The position numbers and the translations under genes are program-made. Of a stretch of DNA of 64,000 nucleotides, positions 26,074 through 35,934 are shown piece after piece. Every line of letters starts with the position of its first letter. The first letter of the stretch is position 1. The notes beneath the pieces were generated by a model. The model searched no databases and was not told the origin of the DNA. It worked only from the letters and a program-made list of their open reading frames with translations. This stretch comes from Agrobacterium sp. AGB01 (GTDB lineage Bacteria; Pseudomonadota; Alphaproteobacteria; Rhizobiales; Rhizobiaceae): positions 124,001 to 188,000 of the forward strand of contig NZ_JACVAB010000005.1 of the NCBI RefSeq assembly GCF_014851585.1, given 5' to 3'.

Positions 26074-26808
26074 TCACAGGCCGTTGCCGACGAATTGGGC
26101 GAGCTCACGCGTCTGGGGTGCAGACAGCATTGAGCCTGGTCCGCTTTCGTGAATTTTGCCCTCGTGCATGAAAATCACGTTGTTGGCGACGCCGCGGGCG
26201 AAAGCCATCTCGTGAGTGACGAGCACCATGGTCATGCCTTCACGGGCAAGGTTTTCCATGACGCGCAGGACTTCGCCGGTCAGTTCCGGATCAAGCGCTG
26301 AGGTGACTTCATCGAACAGCATGACCTTTGGACGCATGGCAAGCGAGCGGGCGATCGCCACGCGCTGTTGCTGGCCCCCGGAGAGCTGCTCAGGGTAATT
26401 GTCGAATTTCTCAAGGAGGCCCACGCGGTCGAGCACTTCCCTGGCCGTTTCTTTCGCGTGGGACCGCGACGCCTTTTTCACCCAGCGAGGCGCCAGCATG
26501 ATGTTCTGACCGACCGTCAGGTGCGGGAAAAGGTTGTAGCTCTGAAAGACGATGCCAACGTCGAGATGCAGTTTATGCAGTAACTTGCTGTCGAGCTTGG
26601 TGCCGAGTGTGTGCGAACAGATTTCGATCTCGCCGCCATTGATGGTTTCGAGCCCGTTTATGCAGCGCAGGGCAGTGCTTTTCCCCGAACCGCTTCGTCC
26701 GATAAGTGCGACCACCGATCCCTGGGCGACCTCGAATGAGATGCCTTTGAGCACCTGCAGGGCTCCAAAGGATTTGGAAACGTTCGTGAGTTTAACGATT
26801 GGAGACAT
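26074..26808 (-). CDS. ABC transporter ATP-binding protein (polar amino acid type)
   Basis: This is a 244-aa ATPase. Walker A is GRSGSGKST near residue 37-45, the Q-loop is in '[12 protein letters not shown]', the signature is [15 protein letters not shown], and Walker B is '[14 protein letters not shown]'. The pattern is that of GlnQ/HisP-type importers. It overlaps the end of the permease gene upstream by 17 bp, which suggests translational coupling, and is followed by the binding protein gene. It energises uptake of the cluster's solute. Confidence 0.93.
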   Translation of the reverse strand: MSPIVKLTNVSKSFGALQVLKGISFEVAQGSVVALIGRSGSGKSTALRCINGLETINGGEIEICSHTLGTKLDSKLLHKLHLDVGIVFQSYNLFPHLTVGQNIMLAPRWVKKASRSHAKETAREVLDRVGLLEKFDNYPEQLSGGQQQRVAIARSLAMRPKVMLFDEVTSALDPELTGEVLRVMENLAREGMTMVLVTHEMAFARGVANNVIFMHEGKIHESGPGSMLSAPQTRELAQFVGNGL

Positions 26809-27436
26809 TGAGGCGATCCTCCAGCTTGCGGCTCCACCATGCGAGCGGGAAGCACATCAGGAAATAAAGGGCGGCGACGAGCACGAAGACCTGAAAGGGC
26901 TGGAACGTCGAGTTGTTGATTAGCTTGCTCGTATAGGTCAGGTCGGCGACACCGATCACCGAAGCAAGCGACGTGTTCTTCACGATCTGCACCATGAAGC
27001 CTACTGTGGGGGGCGTTGAGAGGCGAAGCGCCTGGGGTACGATGACGAGCCAGAACCGCTGAAGGGAACTGAGCGCCAGACATTCGGCAGCTTCCCACTG
27101 GGTCTTGGGGACTGACAAGATGCCACCGCGCCAGATCTCCCCGAAATAGGCACTGGCGTAGACTGCAATTGCCAGCGAAGCCGCCGCGAAAGGCGCGATG
27201 TCAATTCCCAGGAGCGACAGGCCGAAATAAGCCAGCAGCATTTGGATCAGCAGTGGCGTACCTTGGACGATTTGCACGTAAAGGAATGACAGGTAACGCA
27301 GCATGCGGTTTTGGGACACGCGTGAAACGGCGATCAGCAGCCCCAGAATACCGCCTGCCGCAAAGGCGACCAGAGACAGGCCCAAGGTCCAGGTTGCGCC
27401 GACCAGCAGCGCTTGAATTTGAAAACTTGTAAGCAT
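26792..27436 (-). CDS. ABC transporter permease (polar amino acid type), subunit 2
   Basis: This is a 214-aa inner-membrane permease of the HisM/GlnP type with about five membrane segments. It has the amino-acid-permease coupling loop '[29 protein letters not shown]' and the following '[13 protein letters not shown]'. It overlaps the ATPase gene by 17 bp and starts 9 bp after the stop of the other permease. It pairs with that permease to make a heterodimer. Confidence 0.93.
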   Translation of the reverse strand: MLTSFQIQALLVGATWTLGLSLVAFAAGGILGLLIAVSRVSQNRMLRYLSFLYVQIVQGTPLLIQMLLAYFGLSLLGIDIAPFAAASLAIAVYASAYFGEIWRGGILSVPKTQWEAAECLALSSLQRFWLVIVPQALRLSTPPTVGFMVQIVKNTSLASVIGVADLTYTSKLINNSTFQPFQVFVLVAALYFLMCFPLAWWSRKLEDRLNVSNR

Positions 27437-27445
27437 GGCGGGGCC

Positions 27446-28129
27446 TCAGAGCGGGGTGCCAAGTCGGCGCAAGCGAGGGAAGGCCAACCGGCCGAGCAGC
27501 CAGAAAAAGATGCGCACGGTTGCGGCCAGGAGAATGTAGAGAATTGCCACCACCAGATAGATCTCGAAGGAGCGGAAGGTGATGGAGTCTATCCGTGTTG
27601 CGATTGAGGTCAGTTCTTCTGCGGAAATCTGCGAAACGACGCTTGTCGTCAACATGATAAGGATGAACTGACTGGTCAGTGCGGGATAAACGCGCTCGGT
27701 TGCTGGCGGCAGAACGATCATTGCCAGAGTCTGCAGCCTCGACAAGCCAAGACAGTTCGCAGCTTCAAGCTGACCCTTGCGGATCGATTCGATGCCTGCC
27801 CGCATGATCTCGCAAGTGTAGGCACTTATGTTGATGACGATTGCGAGGATCGCGCAAAAATCAGCGCCGAGCTTCAAGCCGAGTGATGCCAGCCCGAAGT
27901 AGATCAGGAACATCTGGATGAGAAGTGGCGTGTTGCGGATCACTTCCACATAGATCGCACAGAGGCGGCGAAGCCAACTGCTTTGAGAGCTCCGCCCAAC
28001 AGCAAAGAGGGTGCCGACTGCGAAACCGAGCGCGATCGTGATCACCGACATCTTTATTGTCAGCCAGAGGCCGCGAAGAAGTTCGGGCCAGTATTCAGCG
28101 AGAAAGCTGAAGTCAAATTGATAGTCCAT
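27446..28129 (-). CDS. ABC transporter permease (polar amino acid type), subunit 1
   Basis: This is a 227-aa inner-membrane permease, first gene of the transport operon. 'TCEIMRAGIESIRKGQLEAANCLGLSRLQ' is the EAA-loop that contacts the ATPase. The ATG at 28129 follows GGGAGGAG and gives a protein beginning MDYQFDFSFLAEYWPELLRGLW, as in the family; the longer frame to 28219 adds an unrelated segment. It is divergent from the IclR gene with 215 bp between starts. Confidence 0.92.
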   Translation of the reverse strand: MDYQFDFSFLAEYWPELLRGLWLTIKMSVITIALGFAVGTLFAVGRSSQSSWLRRLCAIYVEVIRNTPLLIQMFLIYFGLASLGLKLGADFCAILAIVINISAYTCEIMRAGIESIRKGQLEAANCLGLSRLQTLAMIVLPPATERVYPALTSQFILIMLTTSVVSQISAEELTSIATRIDSITFRSFEIYLVVAILYILLAATVRIFFWLLGRLAFPRLRRLGTPL

Positions 28130-28242
28130 GGTGCAGGCGCTCCTCCCTTTTGAGCGTCCAATGGGGCTGCCGTGCAAGTGCAGTTCGGGCAGTGGGCAAG
28201 CTCCTAGCATCATTTTCATTTATGTTCAATATGTAAGATGCA

Positions 28243-28259
28243 ATCCCATAATATGGGAT
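28243..28259. promoter_or_regulatory. Palindromic operator between permease and IclR genes
   Basis: ATCCCAT-AAT-ATGGGAT is a perfect 7-bp inverted repeat in the divergent promoter region. A partial second copy, ATCCCA followed by TGAGA, lies near 28303-28316. It is the likely binding site of the IclR regulator. Confidence 0.6.
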
Positions 28260-28344
28260 ATAATGCGATTATCATGTTGTTGCAGGAAATAAAATCGTGT
28301 TATATCCCAACATGAGAGAACCTATTTCATAGTATGGATATTAA

Positions 28345-29121
28345 ATGAACGATCAGGCAGGTCAGGGCACTCAATCTTTATCTCGGGCATTTGCTACGCT
28401 GAATGCTGTCGCGGCCGGAAAGAGCGACCTGGCATCAATTGGCAAGGAAACCGGTACAACGCGCAGCACAACCCATCGACTGGTCGCATTCCTCCAGCGG
28501 GAGGGCTTTATTCGCCACGTCGAGGGACGAGGATATCTGCTTGGCACCCGTTTGATTGAACTGGGAGCCACGGCACTGACGCAAATGCCACTGACTTTCG
28601 TCGCGCGGCCTATTTTGGAAAAACTATCCGATGAGACCAGCGATACGATCCACCTGAGCGTACGCGATGGGGACCACGTTATATATGTCGACAAGATACC
28701 TGGCCGACGTGGGCTGGAAATGCGCTCGCGGGTGGGGCTTCGCAAACCGATAGCTGTTACCGGTACCGGAAAGGCCCAGATGCTCGATCTTGGCGAAAGC
28801 GAATGGGCAAGGCTCTATTCTCTGGCGCAGGCAGAGGTCTTCGGAGATGATCGTCCCCCACCGGGTTTCCTGACCTGGAGCGACTATTTGGCTTCAATGC
28901 GTGATTTTTGCCTATCAGGTTACACTTTGGAGATCGAAGAAAACGAAACAGGGATAGGTTGTGTGGCTGCGCCCATTCGCGACGCGCAAGGAAAGATCAT
29001 CGCTGGTTTGAGTGTGGCGAGCACTCCACCCAATATATCCAGAGCCAGGCTAATCGAGCTTGCGCCGATCGTTCAAGAGAGCGCTGCGGCAATATCCCGC
29101 GGTATGGGATACGCCATATGA
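28345..29121 (+). CDS. IclR family transcriptional regulator
   Basis: This is a 258-aa regulator with the N-terminal winged helix ('SLSRAFATLNAVAAGKSDLASIGKETGTTRSTTHRLVAFLQREGFI') and the C-terminal effector domain ('VIYVDKIPGRRGLEMRSRVGLRKPIAVTGTGKAQ', 'GCVAAPIRD', 'IAGLSVASTPPN'). IclR members commonly sense small carboxylic or sugar acids, as KdgR does. It is divergent from the importer-UxaA operon and is expected to repress it until the substrate or an intermediate appears. Confidence 0.92.
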   Translation: MNDQAGQGTQSLSRAFATLNAVAAGKSDLASIGKETGTTRSTTHRLVAFLQREGFIRHVEGRGYLLGTRLIELGATALTQMPLTFVARPILEKLSDETSDTIHLSVRDGDHVIYVDKIPGRRGLEMRSRVGLRKPIAVTGTGKAQMLDLGESEWARLYSLAQAEVFGDDRPPPGFLTWSDYLASMRDFCLSGYTLEIEENETGIGCVAAPIRDAQGKIIAGLSVASTPPNISRARLIELAPIVQESAAAISRGMGYAI

Positions 29122-29481
29122 TTAAACTCCCCGTGCGGAGATTTTCCGGCCTTGGAAATGCTGACATTCATGACCAGGGCATTGGAGTTCATGCTTGAGT
29201 GAACCAAACTGGGATTGTCATATGGCTTCACGTACCATGGTTCTCGTTGTCATTTGATGTGATCTGAGCGTTCGAAACGCCCAAGGTGGGTGCGTGCCCA
29301 GATCGATCAGCAGATTTTTTTTCGCCGATAGTCCCAAGAGCCCAAACCCAGTCGTCTACCCCATGAGCGGATTGTGTAACCGCGTCCAAAGCCATGCCGG
29401 AAATCGCGATTTTTCCGGTTTGGTACGGCAACTACGTGTTGGGTAAAGGCGCGTTAAGCGCATTACGATTTGGGGGTCTCG
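29122..29481. other. Intergenic region before the TonB receptor
   Basis: No gene is visible in these 360 bp. It must hold the receptor promoter, expected to be read by the FecI-type sigma factor encoded 6 kb downstream, but I cannot define it. Confidence 0.4.
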
Positions 29482-31878
29482 ATGTATAACGATGTTTTTT
29501 CCGGAAGCCGGGTTTGGGCAAGCCTGGGTAAAATCCTTTTGGCTGGTACAGCACTTGTTGTGTTAAGCCCTGTCGTCCCGGAAATGGCCAAAAAGGCAGT
29601 CGCGCAGCAAACGCAGCAACCAATTTCGGTTCCGGCAGGTCCGTTGACGCCAGCACTCAACAGCCTTGCTGCACAAACCGGGTTACAGATTCTCTTCGAT
29701 GCTTCCATCGCCCAAGGCAAAACGACCTCAGGCGCCAGTGGCAATCTGACTGCTCAACAAGCACTGGATTCCGTGCTGGTCGGGACAGGTATTGGTGCCA
29801 GATTTGCGGGAACCAACCGGGTCACACTTTCTTCTGGATCCAACCTCACAACAGCTCCTGCCGCGGACGGAAGTACCGTGCTTGATGCCATAAAAATTTA
29901 CGGATCACGCAACGCAACGACGCTTCAAGGTACGACAAGCAGCGTCGGCGTCGTGAACGCTGAAAACCTGGTAGACAGCCAAATACGCACCACCCAGGAC
30001 ACCTACCGTCGCATGGCAAACGTGCTGGACAGCGCCACGGTCAACGCCGGTTTCGTCATCCGCGGCATGAGTTCTGAAGGTCTTGTCCCGTCCGGTGGAC
30101 CGGCTGGATCGGTCTATGTCGATGGCATCCTCCAGACGCGATACAATGCCCGCTTCGGTGCGCGTAACCTCTGGGATGTCGAGCAGGTTGAGGTCTATCG
30201 TGGCCCACAGTCAACGCTTTCCGGCCGTGCAGCCATGACCGGGGCGATTTACATCAAGTCCAAAGATCCGACGTTCGACAAAGAAGTTGAGCTTTCCGGC
30301 ACGATAGGTAGCGATCATCTCGCAGGCACTGCCTTCATGGTTAATACTCCTGTTATCGATGACCAGATCGCTTTGCGCATCTCGGGTGCCTTCGAGCGTT
30401 CATATGCCCAGCCCGATTATTCGGATTTCAGGATTTTCGGCAATTACGACGAACTGACGACCGATATTAGCGGTGTATTGCGGGCTAAGGTGCTGATCAC
30501 ACCATCAGAAATGCCGGACACCCGCGCACTGTTGACCTATTCTTACTCAAAAGATCGGCCGAACGACGCCCTTGTGGGCCTCTATACGGGCCGCGGCGAC
30601 TTCAACAATTCCCCGGTGACGTATACGGAGTATCGCTGGACCGAGACGCACAACCTAGGCCTCGAGGTCACACATGATTTCTCAGATGCGCTGCGTCTCA
30701 CATCCCAGACGGGTTACCAGTACGGCATCAACAACCGGCGCTCGATCGATTACGGCACTGAGGGTGTGATCAATGGAATCACCGGCGAAGACGATAATTC
30801 AATTTTCACGCAAGAGTTCCGGTTAAACTACGAAGCCGATAGCTGGAAATGGGTTGCCGGCGTCTACGGTAGCCACGAAGTGTGGGACGGCGCAACGGAT
30901 ATTGTCGCATTCGACCTGTATCAGCAGAGCGATACACAGAACCGCAGAACATCCAACTTCGCGGTCTTCGGTGAAGCGACCTACGAATTTGCACCGACCT
31001 GGTTTGCAACACTGGGCGGGCGCCTGGACTATCTGAAAGATAGGGATCACCAGCGCAACTATTTCGGCCTTATCGATCCCTCAGCGGTGCTGACAGGCGA
31101 TCCATCGTCCCTTGCCGAGCTGAATTTTGTGCCGAAGGTCGGCCTTTCCAAGGAGTTCGGTGACAACCAGATGGTCGGCCTTACTTACACGCAGGGCTTT
31201 CGTTCAGGTGGCTCCTATTTCGACCGGGTGACCGGCGAACTGGGAACATACGATCCGGAATACTCTCAGAACGTTGAACTCTCTTACAAGGGAACGCTTC
31301 TTGAGGACCGACTGACGCTGAACGCCAATCTTTTTTACACGAAGTACGACGATCAGCAGGTTGAAATACGCCCTGATCCATCCATCCCGGGCTATCGCAT
31401 CACTTCGAACGCTGCAACGTCGCGGGCCTGGGGTTTCGAGATCGAGCCAACTCTTGAGGTCACAGATGAATTTACCGCATTCATGTCTATCGGCTACCTG
31501 AACACTAAGTTCATCGATTTCAACCACGCAGCACTTACGCTGCCACAAGACGGTAAGTCGTTCCCGGAAGCTCCAGAATGGAGTGTGGCTTTGGGTGGAC
31601 GGTATGAGTTCGAAAACGGCGTCTTTGTCGGAGCCGATGCCAAGTACACGACGAGCTACAATTCGCGCTTCGGCACGAATGGCATGTACAAGATAGATCC
31701 GCGCTTCATCCTAAATACGCAAACTGGCTTCAAGAAGGACAATTGGGAGGTTATCGCCTTCGTGGAGAACCTCACGGATGAGAAGTATTTCACGATCGTG
31801 GATCCTGACTATTCCCTGCCGTTCGGCCAGGCGGGCAAGGGTCGCTCATTCGGACTGAATGTCCGCGTCAAGTTCTGA
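29482..31878 (+). CDS. TonB-dependent siderophore receptor with STN signalling domain
   Basis: This is a 798-aa outer-membrane receptor. After a signal sequence ending near residue 40, the STN domain (about residues 45-100: 'SVPAGPLTPALNSLAAQTGLQILFD') reaches into the periplasm to signal. The plug contains 'GFVIRGMSSEG', 'VYVDGILQTRY', 'DVEQVEVYRGPQSTLSGRAAMTGAIYI'. The barrel ends in 'FVENLTDEKYFTI' and a terminal aromatic (VRVKF). The ATG at 29482 follows GGGGG; an in-frame TTG is 12 nt earlier. With FecI and FecR nearby, it both imports ferric siderophore and triggers its own expression. The ligand is not evident. Confidence 0.94.
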   Translation: MYNDVFSGSRVWASLGKILLAGTALVVLSPVVPEMAKKAVAQQTQQPISVPAGPLTPALNSLAAQTGLQILFDASIAQGKTTSGASGNLTAQQALDSVLVGTGIGARFAGTNRVTLSSGSNLTTAPAADGSTVLDAIKIYGSRNATTLQGTTSSVGVVNAENLVDSQIRTTQDTYRRMANVLDSATVNAGFVIRGMSSEGLVPSGGPAGSVYVDGILQTRYNARFGARNLWDVEQVEVYRGPQSTLSGRAAMTGAIYIKSKDPTFDKEVELSGTIGSDHLAGTAFMVNTPVIDDQIALRISGAFERSYAQPDYSDFRIFGNYDELTTDISGVLRAKVLITPSEMPDTRALLTYSYSKDRPNDALVGLYTGRGDFNNSPVTYTEYRWTETHNLGLEVTHDFSDALRLTSQTGYQYGINNRRSIDYGTEGVINGITGEDDNSIFTQEFRLNYEADSWKWVAGVYGSHEVWDGATDIVAFDLYQQSDTQNRRTSNFAVFGEATYEFAPTWFATLGGRLDYLKDRDHQRNYFGLIDPSAVLTGDPSSLAELNFVPKVGLSKEFGDNQMVGLTYTQGFRSGGSYFDRVTGELGTYDPEYSQNVELSYKGTLLEDRLTLNANLFYTKYDDQQVEIRPDPSIPGYRITSNAATSRAWGFEIEPTLEVTDEFTAFMSIGYLNTKFIDFNHAALTLPQDGKSFPEAPEWSVALGGRYEFENGVFVGADAKYTTSYNSRFGTNGMYKIDPRFILNTQTGFKKDNWEVIAFVENLTDEKYFTIVDPDYSLPFGQAGKGRSFGLNVRVKF

Positions 31879-31932
31879 TAACCGCTGTTGTGGGGTGTCA
31901 TACCCCACAGCCATTTCAGCCCTAAGAATGAA

Positions 31933-32868
31933 ATGACGTCTGTAATGCGCTTCTGTTTTGCCCTCATTATTTTTCTGATGAACACCTCTTTTTCGCATGC
32001 CGCATGCGAAGGCAAAGAGATCAGTGAGGATGTTTACAATGGTCCTCTCTGCATCCCTAAAAATGCGCAGAGGATTGTGACACTTGATCCGCTTATCACT
32101 CTAGGCATGCTCCTTGAACTTGGTGCTCCCGTCGTTGCGACGCCTTATATGGCGATCCAGGACGATGGGGTGATGAAGAGTGTAAAAGACCGTAATTTGG
32201 TCGACTTGGGCAATCCCAGAGAGCCAAGTCTCGAGAGGGTTGCAGCGCTGAAACCCGATTTGATTATCGGCTCTGCCGAAGCCCATGGACAGATTTACGA
32301 TACTGCAGCGAAAATCGCCCCTACGGTGCTTTTCAAGCACATGGACTGGAAACAATATCTGCAGCGCTTGTCTGAGGTCGCGGGGCGTGAGGGAACGGCA
32401 GACCAGGCGCTACTAGCATATGAGAGGCGCGTCTCCAGCATTCGAGAGCGAATGGCGAAGACTGATCTGACAGTATCGACTGTGCGTTTCGCACCCGGCC
32501 GCTTCGTGGTTTTCGTTGATGGTCCAGAAGCCTATGCGCCTTTTGCCGTGCTTCACGAAGCCGGAGTGAAACGCACGTTATACGAAACAGTGACAGACGG
32601 CACTATCGTGAAGCGTCCGGATTGGGAGGAACTGGCCAGTCTGGACGGCGATATTCTGCTCTATGTTTCGGCCAGCGGCTTTGAGAACGATGAAGACGAC
32701 AAACTGGAAAAGGATGTCGTGCAAAATCCACTTTGGCAGCTATTGCCTGCTGTGCAGAGCGGTCGGGCTTATCGGGTCGATCGTGGGCCATGGCAAAGCT
32801 TTCACGGTCTTGCGTCGGCACATCGCATTCTTGATGACATTGAACGTCATATTCTGGACAGCCAATGA
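31933..32868 (+). CDS. Ferric-siderophore ABC transporter binding protein (FecB-like)
   Basis: This is a 311-aa periplasmic binding protein of the TroA/BtuF fold (Peripla_BP_2). A signal peptide covers residues 1-24 (ending SHA-ACEG). Characteristic motifs are 'QRIVTLDPLITLGMLLELG', 'VAALKPDLIIGSAEAHGQIYDTAAKIAPTVLF' and 'WQLLPAVQSGRAYRVD'. Starts at 31933 and 31945 are both possible. It lies 54 bp after the receptor and overlaps the first permease (ATGA). It passes the siderophore from receptor to permeases. Confidence 0.9.
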   Translation: MTSVMRFCFALIIFLMNTSFSHAACEGKEISEDVYNGPLCIPKNAQRIVTLDPLITLGMLLELGAPVVATPYMAIQDDGVMKSVKDRNLVDLGNPREPSLERVAALKPDLIIGSAEAHGQIYDTAAKIAPTVLFKHMDWKQYLQRLSEVAGREGTADQALLAYERRVSSIRERMAKTDLTVSTVRFAPGRFVVFVDGPEAYAPFAVLHEAGVKRTLYETVTDGTIVKRPDWEELASLDGDILLYVSASGFENDEDDKLEKDVVQNPLWQLLPAVQSGRAYRVDRGPWQSFHGLASAHRILDDIERHILDSQ

Positions 32869-33881
32869 GGACGGGAGCCCGCACGTTAGTTGGGCGGAGG
32901 ATGTTGGCTTTGTTTGTGCTGCTGTTCCTGCTGGCGCTAGGCTGTCTTCTGGCCATCAGTGTCGGCACAACGTGGATGCCCGCGAAAACTGTGATTGCTG
33001 CACTCGTGCATTTCGACGGGTCGCGTGATCACATCCTGATCATCGCCATCAGGCTTCCACGTGTACTGACCGCAATCATCGCTGGAAGCGCCCTCGCAGT
33101 GTCAGGCGCCATCATGCAGGCAGTGACCAATAATCCACTTGCCTCACCCGGTCTGCTTGGAATCAACGCCGGCGCTGCATTTGCCGTCGTAACCATGATG
33201 ACACTAACCGGGTCAGGTAGCGGTTCAAGTTACATATGGTTTGCTTTCGGTGGAGCAGGAGCTGCCGCCGTTGTCGTTTACGCACTCGGTTCCCTGGGCG
33301 GCATCGTTCATCATTCCCTTGGCCTTATTCTCGCTGGTGCTGTCGTTACCGCTTTCCTTACGTCACTGACCGGGGCGGTTCTGATATTCGATCAGAGCAC
33401 ACTTGATGCCGTACGCCTATGGACGGCTGGATCGGTCGCCGGTCGGACATTAGCTGAGATACTGGATGTCGCCCCCTATGTAACAGTTGCGCTCGCTGCG
33501 TCCTTGTTCATCGGCAGGCATTTGACAGCTCTTAGTCTCGGCCCGGACGCTTCCCGCGCGATTGGGCAAAACACCGCGTTGTGGCGTGGTGTGTCTGTCG
33601 TCATCGTCATGCTCCTTGCAGGAGGAGCCGTGGCGCTCGCTGGCCCGATTGGCTTTGTCGGCCTTATTGTGCCGCACATTGTTCGCTTCATGGTCGGCGT
33701 TGACTACCGCTGGATTTTGCCATTCTGCGCCATGGGTGGCGCCTTCCTCCTGGTGATAGCCGACATGATGGGACGCACCTTGTTCGCGAGCCAGAGTTTT
33801 CCGGTTGGAGTGACGATTGCGCTGGTCGGCGCACCGTTCTTTCTGTGGCTTGCACGGACAAGGGTGAGGGCGGAAACGTGA
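32865..33881 (+). CDS. FecCD family iron-siderophore permease (first)
   Basis: This is a 338-aa inner-membrane permease with about ten transmembrane segments. FecCD motifs include 'IAIRLPRVLTAIIAGSALAVSGAIMQAVTNNPLASPGLLGINAGAAFAV' and 'GPIGFVGLIVPHIVRFMVG' (the coupling helix for the ATPase). It overlaps the binding protein gene by 4 bp and the next permease by 4 bp, a tightly coupled operon. Confidence 0.95.
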   Translation: MRTGARTLVGRRMLALFVLLFLLALGCLLAISVGTTWMPAKTVIAALVHFDGSRDHILIIAIRLPRVLTAIIAGSALAVSGAIMQAVTNNPLASPGLLGINAGAAFAVVTMMTLTGSGSGSSYIWFAFGGAGAAAVVVYALGSLGGIVHHSLGLILAGAVVTAFLTSLTGAVLIFDQSTLDAVRLWTAGSVAGRTLAEILDVAPYVTVALAASLFIGRHLTALSLGPDASRAIGQNTALWRGVSVVIVMLLAGGAVALAGPIGFVGLIVPHIVRFMVGVDYRWILPFCAMGGAFLLVIADMMGRTLFASQSFPVGVTIALVGAPFFLWLARTRVRAET

Positions 33882-34864
33882 TCCGGGTCATTTCCGTATT
33901 TACGTTGCTGCTGACACTCCTCATTGCCGCAAGCCTTACCTTCGGCGACATCTCCATCTCATGGCGTGCAGTTTTTGACGTGCTATCCGGCAGTATCGAT
34001 GCCAGCCGACAAGACGTGATGATTGTTCTTGAACTGCGACTGCCGCGTGTTCTTCTTGGCATCCTTGTTGGAACGGCGCTTGCAACAGCAGGCACGATCA
34101 CGATTGCCGTCCTGCGTAATCCTCTAGCGGAACCTGGAGTCCTTGGAATTAATGGCGGCGCCGCTGCTGCGGCGATGGCGGTTATTGTTCTGATGCAGGA
34201 CCCGCCTGTATTTCTATTACAGGTCGCGGGATTTTGTGGCGCAACCATTATGGCAGGGACTGTTTTTCTCTTCTCATGGCGTGGTGGAACATCATCCCTA
34301 AGGATCATCCTGATTGGCGTGGGATTGGGTGCGCTTGCCAGTGCGGTCACTACTTTCCTGTCTGCCTTTGGTGAGATTGGTGATGTACAGCGCGCGATGA
34401 TCTGGCTTTCTGGAAGTGTCTATGACGCCAATATGCTGAAGGTTCGGCTGTTATCGATCTGGCTCGTCGTGCCGATCATACTGACGTTTCTTCTATCGTC
34501 CGAACTGGATCTCATCCGCTTTGGTGACAACGCCGCACGAAGCCTGGGCCAGCCGGTTGATAAAATGCGCGGTCTTTTGATCTTTATCTGCGTAATGATT
34601 TGTGGCGCAGCGGTTGCAGTGTCTGGACTGATCGGGTTCGTCGGTCTGATAGGACCCCACATTGCCACCCGCCTGGTCGGTCCAGCACACTACAGAATTA
34701 TACCTGTGGCAGCCCTCGTCGGAGCTTGCCTTGTAACATCGGCAGATCTGGTGGGCCGTGTGATCATAGCACCAGCACAACTGCCTGCGGGCATTGTCAC
34801 AGGCCTCATCGGAGCACCATTTTTTGCATACTTGATCTGGGGACGCCGCCATGACCGTGGATGA
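33878..34864 (+). CDS. FecCD family iron-siderophore permease (second)
   Basis: This is a 328-aa permease pairing with the preceding one. It has 'LELRLPRVLLGILVGTALATAGTITIAVLRNPLAEPGVLGINGGAAAAA' and 'GLIGFVGLIGPHIATRLVG'. The GTG at 33878 overlaps the upstream stop (GTGA), giving the family start VIRVISVF; the open frame runs 33 nt further upstream but inside the previous gene. It overlaps the ATPase gene by 14 bp. Confidence 0.94.
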   Translation: MIRVISVFTLLLTLLIAASLTFGDISISWRAVFDVLSGSIDASRQDVMIVLELRLPRVLLGILVGTALATAGTITIAVLRNPLAEPGVLGINGGAAAAAMAVIVLMQDPPVFLLQVAGFCGATIMAGTVFLFSWRGGTSSLRIILIGVGLGALASAVTTFLSAFGEIGDVQRAMIWLSGSVYDANMLKVRLLSIWLVVPIILTFLLSSELDLIRFGDNAARSLGQPVDKMRGLLIFICVMICGAAVAVSGLIGFVGLIGPHIATRLVGPAHYRIIPVAALVGACLVTSADLVGRVIIAPAQLPAGIVTGLIGAPFFAYLIWGRRHDRG

Positions 34865-35648
34865 GAAAACGCCGCCTGCCAAGCTGGCTGGATTTGATGT
34901 CCATATTGCCTATGGAAAACGCTACGTTGTCGAGAATTTTGATCTCGCCGTGCCGCCGCGCCGTTTCACTGCTTTGATAGGGCCGAACGGGAGTGGCAAA
35001 TCCACTATTCTGCGTACGTTCGCGCGCCTTATGCCTGCGACAACTGGCACTTTGCTCCTGGACGGTCACAACATCTCTCAGCTCTCTACGAGGGAGACAG
35101 CACGGCGCATCGGTGTTCTTTTGCAAGGACCGGTCGCACCGGAGGGGCTTACTGTCACTGATCTTGTCCAGCAAGGACGCTATCCCCACCGGTCTTTATT
35201 TGCGCGGTGGTCCAGCGAAGATCAGTCTGCCTGCGAAGAGGCGCTGACACTTACCGGTATAACCGACCTTGCCGATCGTTCCTTGGACAGCCTGTCGGGC
35301 GGACAAAGACAACGCGCATGGATTGCCATGACACTCGCCCAGCAAAGTGAAGTCCTTCTACTCGATGAACCGACAACCTATCTCGACCTTGAACATCAGA
35401 TCGAATTGATGAAACTCGTGACGATGCTTGTTGAACGCCAGGGCAAGACCATTGTTGCGGTTTTGCATGACATCAACCAGGCCGCCCGCTATGCCCACAA
35501 CATCGTCGTCCTCAAGGCTGGGCGTATCATAGCGTCCGGAAATCCGGGAGAGGTTATTTCTGCCAAGACAATCACTGAGGTGTTCAACGTAGACACTATG
35601 ATCATGCGCGATCCGGTTGCCGGAACACCGCTGTGCATACCGCTCTAA
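34851..35648 (+). CDS. Iron-siderophore ABC transporter ATP-binding protein (FecE-like)
   Basis: This is a 265-aa ATPase. Walker A is GPNGSGKST (about residue 44-52), the signature is LSGGQRQRAWIAMTLAQQ, Walker B is 'VLLLDEPTTYLDLEHQ' and the switch histidine is in 'IVAVLHDINQAARYA'. These are typical of FepC/FecE importers. It is the last gene of the uptake operon and is followed by a hairpin terminator. Confidence 0.95.
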   Translation: MTVDEKTPPAKLAGFDVHIAYGKRYVVENFDLAVPPRRFTALIGPNGSGKSTILRTFARLMPATTGTLLLDGHNISQLSTRETARRIGVLLQGPVAPEGLTVTDLVQQGRYPHRSLFARWSSEDQSACEEALTLTGITDLADRSLDSLSGGQRQRAWIAMTLAQQSEVLLLDEPTTYLDLEHQIELMKLVTMLVERQGKTIVAVLHDINQAARYAHNIVVLKAGRIIASGNPGEVISAKTITEVFNVDTMIMRDPVAGTPLCIPL

Positions 35649-35663
35649 GGCGAACCGTCTATG

Positions 35664-35700
35664 TTGCGGTGATGGAAATATCACACCGCTGCAATTTTTT
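35664..35700 (+). terminator. Rho-independent terminator after the iron-uptake operon
   Basis: TTGCGGTG pairs with CACCGCtGCAA around an inner loop and is followed by TTTTTT (35695-35700), 16 nt after the ATPase stop. Confidence 0.6.
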
Positions 35701-35778
35701 CAGATGTCTGGGCATGGTCAGCGCTGTCTGATCGGAACAGGTCAAATGAAAATCGACCAACAAAATCAGGCATAAAGA

Positions 35779-35793
35779 TGAATTTTAATGTCA
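35779..35793. promoter_or_regulatory. Possible RirA iron-responsive operator
   Basis: TGA-N9-TCA matches the short IRO box recognised by RirA, the rhizobial iron regulator, and lies 142 nt upstream of the FecI-type sigma gene. The motif is only six fixed bases, so a chance match is possible. Confidence 0.35.
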
Positions 35794-35934
35794 TGATTTA
35801 AAGCGCGTAGAAATTCGTACTGATGGATTGTTTTAACTTGTTGTCCTTGCACGATTTTTTCTGAACCTGTAGCGTTCAGAACCATAGGACATGATGCCGT
35901 CCTGACGATATTGTTGCTTTGGGAAACGAGTATT

